Under the pieces are notes generated by a model. It did no database searches. It was not told the origin of the DNA and was given only the letters and a program-made list of their open reading frames with translations. Positions 57,326-62,481 of a stretch of DNA of 62,481 nucleotides are shown here, one piece after another. Positions within the stretch are counted from its first letter, which is position 1. Every line of letters begins with the position of its first letter. The translations under genes and the position numbers were made by a program. The stretch comes from a virus: positions 1 to 62,481 of IMG/VR virus record IMGVR_UViG_3300020185_000051. One strand, 5' to 3'.

Positions 57326-59761
57326 CTACACTTTATTTTTTAAATTGTCAACCTCTTGTTTTAACAATTCAATTTGTATTTGTTGTTCTTTTATTGCTTC
57401 AATTAATAGACCCACCATATTACCATGTCTAACTGCTAATATTGAATCTACTCCATCTTCAGTTTCTAGTTTATTAGTTTCAAAAACTGCTTCAGGTAAT
57501 ACCTCTTGTACTTCTTGTGCCATTACTCCAGTCATACGATCTTCATGATTAAGATAATTAAATGTATAACCATTTAATTGATTAACCTTGTCTAATGCAT
57601 TTTCCAAACGTTCAATATTTTCTTTTTGTCTTCTGTCAGATACTGTGCCATATGCTGTTATATCTCCAGTAGCTACTATAGCCCCGCTGCCAATTTGGAC
57701 TTTATTAGTTGTGTTATTTCCAAAAATAGTATTCTGGCCGTCAGTTTGTAAATATAATGTAGCCAACGATCCATTATTTCTAGCTATAATTTCATTGGAG
57801 TCCATTGCTATATTTTGTCCAGTAGTTACTCCTACTTGAAATCCATGTCCTGTTGACGTTGCACTTACATCAGCAGTAGCAGTTGCTCTTAATGTAGGGG
57901 CAATTAAGCCGCCAGTCATTGTACTGCCAGATAAATTTACTTTTCCATTTAGATCTGTTTGCAATCCTGTTACATTTGCAATTGTATGGTTATGACTATT
58001 ATCAGCAACTGTTGCAGCAATAGTAACATTATTTAAATTAGTCATTGTAGCAGATCCGCTTAGATCTCCATTTAATGTTATAACTGGGTCATTAACATTA
58101 AAGTTTAATTTGCCGTTAGTGTCATCATATGTTACTGATATTCCACTTTCAGTATTACCACTAACCATTCCACCGACAATATCCTGTACATCCTCAGCGT
58201 TAAATGTCGAGGTTACATATCTACCATCTAAGTCAACTGTTAAATCAAGAAGTGAACCAGTACGTCCAACTGTAAGTATACCATTGGTTGTATTAAATCC
58301 TAGAGAATCAACGAATTCATTTGTGTCAGTAAACGTTGTAATATAACCAGCACCGTTTGTCAACTGATTATTGTTTGTTGGTATAGTTGGTTTATTAATT
58401 AAGTCTGTATAACTGCCACTAGTTGCTACTGTTGCAAGATCAGCCGTGTTTGCCTTATTAGCAATTTGGTTTGTAATTGTTGTACTAAAATTTGCATCAT
58501 CACCAAGTGCCGCTGCTAATTCGTTTAATGTGTCTAAAGTCGCTGGCGCTGCGTCTACAATATTAGATACTGAGTTATTAACAAATGTTTCAGTAGCATA
58601 ATTTCCTGCATCTATAATAGTTTGTACTCTTGCAGACGTAAAATAAAGGTTGGAAGGGCCTTCAGTTAAATCATCAGTTGTATTTGCTGACAAGTCGTAA
58701 CCACCACTTGCTGTTGTTGCAGATGCGATTGACAATGTATTAAGTGAATCATTATAAGTAAGTGTTATGTTACTACCAGCAACCAATAGGTTTGAAACTC
58801 TATCATCAACACGTTCATTTGTATAGTACAATGGACCATTTTCAGCAATATCACTTGTGTCGAGAGCATCTGCATATGTTTGTGCTGACGATAATGCGTT
58901 ATTAGCTTTTGTAGTTGCATCTGTTGCTGCTGTTGAAATTGCATCTGCTTCTGCTGAATCAATTCTATTTTTAATAGTGTTGCCAATTGTGCCGTTAATT
59001 GAAGAGTCGCCAATAAGTGTAGTATCTCTAAAATCAGTATAAATGTTTGCTGCTGAAATCGCATCTGCTTCTGCTGTATCTGCTTTTGTAGTTGCATCTG
59101 CTGCTGCTGTTGCAATCGCATCTGCTTCTGCTGTATCTGCATATGTTTGGTAAGCACTTGTAATTGCAGTTTCACGGGTATCTGTATATGTGTTTGCATC
59201 TGATTCTGCTGTATCTGCATATGTTTGGTATGCACTTGTAATTGCAGTTTCACGTGAATCAGTATATGCATTTGCATCTGATTCTACGGTATCTGCATAT
59301 AATTCATATGCAGTCGTAATTAATACTTCACGACCGTCAGTATATAGATTTGCATCTGATTCTGCTGTATCAACATATGCTTCTGTAGCATAACCTGTCA
59401 AGTCTGTGCTTAATGTTGATAAGTCAACACTGTTACCATTACTTATTGTTAGATTTGGATTACTAAATGATAATGTTTGGCTGTCAGTTTCTGAAGTAAT
59501 GTAACCTACATCATTTGTAAATGCACTAATATTAGTAGGTACTTCACCAGATGCATCAATTGACACTATGCCATTAGATTCAGTTACAACAGTTAGTCCT
59601 GCCCCAGTAATTGTAACTGGTTGTCCTCTGTTTATGGGTGTTGAATTTACACCATCAGATATTGTAATTACGTTGTCTAATACATTAGTTGTATCAATTG
59701 TGGTATTTGTTACATCACTATTATCTGTAATTACTACATTGTTTAAAATTTTGAAAGCCAC
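57326..59761 (-). CDS. Tail fibre with 26-aa repeats and S74 intramolecular chaperone
   Basis: 811 aa. Beta-rich N-terminus; residues about 125-215 repeat a 26-aa unit (AITSAYQTYADTAESDANTYTDTRET-like); a middle of TENTESGISVTYDD-type blocks. The C-terminal about 110 residues are an S74 domain: SDRRQKENI, GVMAQEVQEVLPEAVF, and RHGNMVGLLIEAIKEQQ with a coiled end. S74 domains trimerise the fibre and then cleave themselves off at the Ser-Asp. Perfect late promoter 24 nt upstream, SD GTGGAGA. Shares modules with 60324-61697. Confidence 0.88.
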   Translation of the reverse strand: MAFKILNNVVITDNSDVTNTTIDTTNVLDNVITISDGVNSTPINRGQPVTITGAGLTVVTESNGIVSIDASGEVPTNISAFTNDVGYITSETDSQTLSFSNPNLTISNGNSVDLSTLSTDLTGYATEAYVDTAESDANLYTDGREVLITTAYELYADTVESDANAYTDSRETAITSAYQTYADTAESDANTYTDTRETAITSAYQTYADTAEADAIATAAADATTKADTAEADAISAANIYTDFRDTTLIGDSSINGTIGNTIKNRIDSAEADAISTAATDATTKANNALSSAQTYADALDTSDIAENGPLYYTNERVDDRVSNLLVAGSNITLTYNDSLNTLSIASATTASGGYDLSANTTDDLTEGPSNLYFTSARVQTIIDAGNYATETFVNNSVSNIVDAAPATLDTLNELAAALGDDANFSTTITNQIANKANTADLATVATSGSYTDLINKPTIPTNNNQLTNGAGYITTFTDTNEFVDSLGFNTTNGILTVGRTGSLLDLTVDLDGRYVTSTFNAEDVQDIVGGMVSGNTESGISVTYDDTNGKLNFNVNDPVITLNGDLSGSATMTNLNNVTIAATVADNSHNHTIANVTGLQTDLNGKVNLSGSTMTGGLIAPTLRATATADVSATSTGHGFQVGVTTGQNIAMDSNEIIARNNGSLATLYLQTDGQNTIFGNNTTNKVQIGSGAIVATGDITAYGTVSDRRQKENIERLENALDKVNQLNGYTFNYLNHEDRMTGVMAQEVQEVLPEAVFETNKLETEDGVDSILAVRHGNMVGLLIEAIKEQQIQIELLKQEVDNLKNKV
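59130..59370 (-). repeat. 78-bp tandem repeats in the fibre gene
   Basis: Near-repeats of 78 bp (26 codons), for example TAATTGCAGTTTCACG at 59161 and again at 59239, encode the DTAESDANTYTDTRETAITS-type unit. Same period as the repeats at 62260-62440. Confidence 0.7.
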
Positions 59762-59784
59762 ATTATGTCTCCACTTTATATATG

Positions 59785-59792
59785 TATTTATA
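59785..59792 (-). promoter_or_regulatory. T4-type late promoter (perfect TATAAATA) of 59761 fibre gene
   Basis: GTATAAATACAT on the minus strand, overlapping the stop codon of the ParB-like gene, 24 nt before the fibre ATG. Confidence 0.8.
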
Positions 59793-60255
59793 CAAAATTA
59801 TCATATTGCTTTATAAGATGCAAGACATCATCAAGTGTTTTTGCGCCAGAATCTTCAACGAACATTGTAATTAGATCAGCTAATTGGCCGCTGTCAAATT
59901 TCTCTATAGACGGTACTTGTTTAAAATCTAAATTGTCACATTTATATACTATACAAGGTATATTATCAAGCCCGGCTAGCCAATTTACTGTAGCACTATG
60001 TTGTCCTTCCCATAGTATATATTTGTCACCTATGTGAGCAACACTACTGGCTCTAACTATTGCTGGATGATATTCTTTACAGATATCTGCTACATGATCA
60101 GGGTCAAAAGTATCAAGCTGATTTTGAGTTACTAATAAATCTTCAAATGGTATCCATTCAAGCGATAAGTTATTTGTTCGGTTATCAGATAATCTAGTTA
60201 AATTATATTTCTTTAATGATTCACTATGATTATGAAGTTTTGATATATTGGACAT
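59788..60255 (-). CDS. ParB/sulfiredoxin-like domain protein between fibre genes
   Basis: 155 aa from the ATG at 60255. The segment EWIPFEDLLVTQNQLD, later HIGDKYILWEGQHSATVNWL and IPCIVYKC, follows the ParB/Srx pattern 'I..i..tQ..l....v......dg.y.i.dG.Hr..A....g...i.c.v'. An earlier in-frame ATG (60273) falls inside the T-tract of the preceding terminator and before the late promoter, so it is not used. Late TATAAATA ends 5 nt before ATG 60255: near-leaderless. Function among fibres unknown. Confidence 0.6.
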   Translation of the reverse strand: MSNISKLHNHSESLKKYNLTRLSDNRTNNLSLEWIPFEDLLVTQNQLDTFDPDHVADICKEYHPAIVRASSVAHIGDKYILWEGQHSATVNWLAGLDNIPCIVYKCDNLDFKQVPSIEKFDSGQLADLITMFVEDSGAKTLDDVLHLIKQYDNFV

Positions 60256-60260
60256 ATAGT

Positions 60261-60268
60261 TATTTATA
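60261..60268 (-). promoter_or_regulatory. T4-type late promoter (perfect TATAAATA), 5 nt before ATG
   Basis: TATAAATAACTAT-ATG on the minus strand; also within 3 nt of the previous terminator's T-run. Predicted leaderless late mRNA. Confidence 0.65.
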
Positions 60269-60279
60269 TTCATAAAAAA

Positions 60280-60300
60280 AGAGGGACAAATTGCCCCTCT
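60280..60300 (-). terminator. Rho-independent terminator after 60324 fibre gene
   Basis: Minus strand AGAGGGGCAA/TTGTCCCTCT, one-base loop (one G-U), then seven T. Confidence 0.92.
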
Positions 60301-60323
60301 TTCTTATTAGATATGTTTAAGAA

Positions 60324-61697
60324 TTACTTCTTAAGATCTTTAACTTCTGCTGATAATTCCTTAACTGCTTCAATTAATAGACCTGTAATGTTACCATATG
60401 CTACTGAATGAACACCATGTGCATCTGTGTGAACTGCTTCAGGTAATACTGCTAGTAGTTCTTGAGCAACAACACCAGTTGATGTTGAGCCGTCTGCAAT
60501 ACGATCAAAAGTAACACCACGTACTGCTTCAACTTTGCCTAATGCGCCGTCAATAGTTTGGATGTTAGTTTTTAATGATTCATCTGAGTAAGCTGTGATA
60601 TCACCTGATGCTGTTACTGATGCGAAGTTAACCGCACTGGTAGTTTTAACATGCTGATTCATTCCATCTGCATAAGTGTTATCTGTAAAACGACCATCTA
60701 GGTCAACTGTTACTGTGCCACTGTTACGTGATAGTGTTAGAACACCATTGGCTGTGTCGAATGACGCACCTGTTACATATGTGTTGCTGTTAGCATCTGA
60801 AACTGTTACTGATTCTGATGTACCGTCACCTTTATGGATTGTAACTGTATCATTTGAAACTGTAATCGCATCTGTTGCACGTAGTGCTTGTGCTGATGAT
60901 GTTGCTACTTTACCTGCTAATAAACTTGTGATTGATGCTGCATATGATGCATTATCGCCAATTGCTGCTGCTAGTTCGTTAAGTGTGTCTAACGTACCTG
61001 GAGCACCATTTACTACTGCATTAACATGAGAATCAATTTCTGAATCTACTTGAGCTTTTGTATAGTAACGAGTATCGTGTGTGTGCGAATCGTTAGCAAC
61101 TGCAACAGTTAGTGTTTTGTTAGCTGTACCGTCAATTGATACTGAACCTGAAGCATCACCACCTAGTGTAATTGTACGTGCTGTTGCCCATTTTGGTGCT
61201 GAAGTAACTGTAAAGTCAACTTCACTACCTGTATCATCATATGTTACTGTGATACCTGATTCAGTATTGCCTGTTAACATTGGAGAAACAACTACATCTT
61301 GAATTGCTTCTCTAGCTGTTGAACCTAATGTTAATGAACTATTAATATGTAGGTGACCATCAATTTTGATTGCATCACTTGAACCGTTACCTAGTTGAAC
61401 ATCTCTTTTGAACTTAGTGTCTTTGTTAACAACTGTATCAAAATCACTATCGTTTGCGTCTGTAACTCCACCATCTGTAGTAGTTAGTTTTGTTGCTAGA
61501 ATCGAAATATTACGCTCCATGTCAGCCATTCTACGTAGAGATGACTTTGAACCTGATAGTACGATATCATCATCGGCAATTGGGTTAATTGCTGTAACTT
61601 CTTCAAGACTACCTGCTTTGTTGTATTTGTATTTTTTGTTTTTATTGAACGAGAACTTCTGTTGCGAACCGTTGTGTTTAATTTTTCTTGATGACAT
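60324..61697 (-). CDS. Tail fibre with S74 intramolecular chaperone
   Basis: 457 aa. A basic N-terminus (MSSRKIKHNGSQQKFSFNKN), then a shaft and repeated blocks such as TGNTESGITVTYDDTG and NGAPGTLDTLNELAAAIGDN. The S74 C-terminus shows SDESLKTNI, GVVAQELLAVLPEAVH, and AYGNITGLLIEAVKEL. Several blocks are nearly the same as in the 811-aa fibre, so the two share recombined modules. SD TAGGAGAG. No clear late promoter; the leader has the alternate hairpins at 61751-61799. Confidence 0.88.
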   Translation of the reverse strand: MSSRKIKHNGSQQKFSFNKNKKYKYNKAGSLEEVTAINPIADDDIVLSGSKSSLRRMADMERNISILATKLTTTDGGVTDANDSDFDTVVNKDTKFKRDVQLGNGSSDAIKIDGHLHINSSLTLGSTAREAIQDVVVSPMLTGNTESGITVTYDDTGSEVDFTVTSAPKWATARTITLGGDASGSVSIDGTANKTLTVAVANDSHTHDTRYYTKAQVDSEIDSHVNAVVNGAPGTLDTLNELAAAIGDNASYAASITSLLAGKVATSSAQALRATDAITVSNDTVTIHKGDGTSESVTVSDANSNTYVTGASFDTANGVLTLSRNSGTVTVDLDGRFTDNTYADGMNQHVKTTSAVNFASVTASGDITAYSDESLKTNIQTIDGALGKVEAVRGVTFDRIADGSTSTGVVAQELLAVLPEAVHTDAHGVHSVAYGNITGLLIEAVKELSAEVKDLKK

Positions 61698-61750
61698 TTT
61701 AACTCTCCTATTTTATGAGTTTTATTGGCACGAAAGGTATACTCTGTATT

Positions 61751-61799
61751 CCTCACTGTTCTTGCGAACTAAGTGAGGGGCTGTCTCTAACCCCTCACT
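61751..61799 (-). promoter_or_regulatory. Mutually exclusive hairpins upstream of fibre gene
   Basis: Minus-strand order: arm C' AGTGAGGGG (61799-61791), arm B' CCCCTCACT (61780-61772), arm A' AGTGAGG (61757-61751). B' pairs with C' (9 bp) or, with GTTC/GAAC added, with A' (11 bp). AACAGTGAGG is repeated in both outer arms. No T-run follows, so it is not a plain terminator. Confidence 0.5.
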
Positions 61800-61814
61800 G
61801 TTGGCCAATGGTTA

Positions 61815-62481
61815 TTATGAACTAAAACCTGTTACTTCTAATTCATCGTCTGTTGCCAAGACACCAGTTTGAATAGTTAGTGTTGTGCCACTAACAGAAT
61901 ATTCTGATGGTCTTAGTACTTGTCTGTTTAACAATACTACATAATGCCTAGCGTTAGATAGCTCACTAAATGTATAGCTAACTGAAGCTGTAGAATTTGA
62001 AGTTGAAACTGCAGAAGTTACATCTACTACTGAACTGTGGAAGTGTGTTAAACTTGATTCAAGGTTACTAATTCCAGTATCTGCGTATCCTTTAGCATCT
62101 ACTTCTGCTTGGTCTGCGTATGCTTGTGCTGTTGATAGTGCTGCATTTGCTTTAGCTGTTGCGTCTGCTGAAGCTGTTGCTTCTGCTGCTGATTGTGCTG
62201 CGTTTGCTTTAGCTGTTGCATCTGCTGCTGCCGCTGATGCACGTACCACGTCTTTTGCTTCTGCTGATGCAATTGCGTCTGCTTCTGCTTGGTCTGCATA
62301 TGCATTTGCTGCTGCCGCACGTACTACATCTTTAGCTTCTGCTGATGCAATTGCGTCTGCTTCTGCTGTATCTGCATATGCATTTGCTGCTGCCGCACGT
62401 ACTACATCTTTAGCTTCTGCTGATGCAATTGCATCTGCTTCTGCTTTAGCTACAGAACCTGTACCTGAGCCTTCAATCGTA
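61815..62481 (-). CDS. Tail fibre/collar-type repeat protein, 5' end beyond the window
   Basis: At least 222 codons, open to the window edge; no start seen. N-terminal visible part is an Ala-rich repeat (AEADAIASAEAKDVVRAAAA with NAYADT linking units, 26 aa each), then looser Ala/Thr repeats. The C-terminal domain (HYVVLLNRQVLRPSEYSVSG...VLATDDELEVTGFSS) resembles the beta-sandwich ends of phage fibres. The repeat is likely a triple coiled coil. A shorter GTG start at 62249 in the same frame is an artefact of the repeat. Confidence 0.7.
   Translation of the reverse strand, partial: TIEGSGTGSVAKAEADAIASAEAKDVVRAAAANAYADTAEADAIASAEAKDVVRAAAANAYADQAEADAIASAEAKDVVRASAAAADATAKANAAQSAAEATASADATAKANAALSTAQAYADQAEVDAKGYADTGISNLESSLTHFHSSVVDVTSAVSTSNSTASVSYTFSELSNARHYVVLLNRQVLRPSEYSVSGTTLTIQTGVLATDDELEVTGFSS
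62248..62460 (-). repeat. 78-bp tandem repeats encoding 26-aa units
   Basis: AATTGCGTCT-type anchor bases recur at 62271, 62349 and 62427, exactly 78 bp apart, with only a few substitutions between copies. May promote length variation by slippage or recombination. Confidence 0.85.

Noticed and set aside
58765-59277. 170-aa Gln-rich frame on the minus strand
   Set aside because: Alternative frame of the 78-bp repeats in the fibre gene; the Q-rich composition is what the repeat gives when shifted.
59130-59370. CRISPR array
   Set aside because: The regular repeats are in-frame protein repeats without distinct spacers or cas genes.
62099-62320. 73-aa Gln-rich frame near the window end
   Set aside because: Shifted-frame reading of the Ala-rich repeat in the partial fibre gene.

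Overview
This window is a contiguous piece of an A+T-rich, T4-like marine myovirus genome. The evidence is a set of T4-core proteins: gp41 helicase, gp61 primase, gp62 clamp-loader subunit, UvsW, UvsX, UvsY, gp32, NrdA/NrdB/glutaredoxin, terminase gp16/gp17, sheath gp18, tube gp19, neck gp13/gp14, gp15 and gp4. Many of the remaining proteins look like conserved hypotheticals of cyanophages and pelagiphages. No photosynthesis genes are seen, so a heterotrophic marine host (for example SAR11-like) is as likely as a cyanobacterium; this is inference.

Layout: (i) 69-3265, + strand: four overlapping genes with two P-loop/sulfotransferase-like proteins, an unknown and a QueC-like PP-loop enzyme. 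(ii) 3262-5666: a small gene, tRNA-Ala/Leu/Thr, and a secreted polysaccharide-lyase-like protein. (iii) 5770-10629: PAAR spike tip, Sm-like protein, glutaredoxin, NrdB, NrdA. (iv) 10629-22545: a virion-type subtilisin, a fibre/adhesin, a PD-(D/E)XK nuclease, an SGNH hydrolase, structural candidates, and a large nucleotidyltransferase-fold protein. (v) 22596-38267: replication and recombination block. (vi) 38310-54692: packaging, tail and neck genes in an order unlike T4, with 2-oxoglutarate oxygenase-like and P-loop accessory genes between them. (vii) 54720-62481: glycosyltransferase-like genes and three fibre genes, two ending in S74 chaperone domains and the last cut by the window edge.

Regulation is unusually legible. 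About twenty sites match the T4 late promoter (ATAAATA core) just upstream of structural genes. Thirteen sigma70-type promoters (TTGACW-N16/18-TATAAT-like) precede replication and recombination genes and the tRNAs. In five early genes the -10 hexamer lies exactly 6 nt before the ATG, which predicts leaderless mRNAs. The gp13 gene has its late promoter in the loop of a 12-bp hairpin that would hide the Shine-Dalgarno (SD) in read-through RNA, the same arrangement as T4 e/soc/49. A perfect-consensus promoter plus an internal SD-ATG inside the 36987-38267 gene suggests a nested C-terminal product. The five leaderless early genes, the hairpin switch and the nested gene are the strongest new leads. 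A further one is a small 'G-x-W ... Y-x-G-x-W' module repeated in the sheath and appended to gp14 and gp15.
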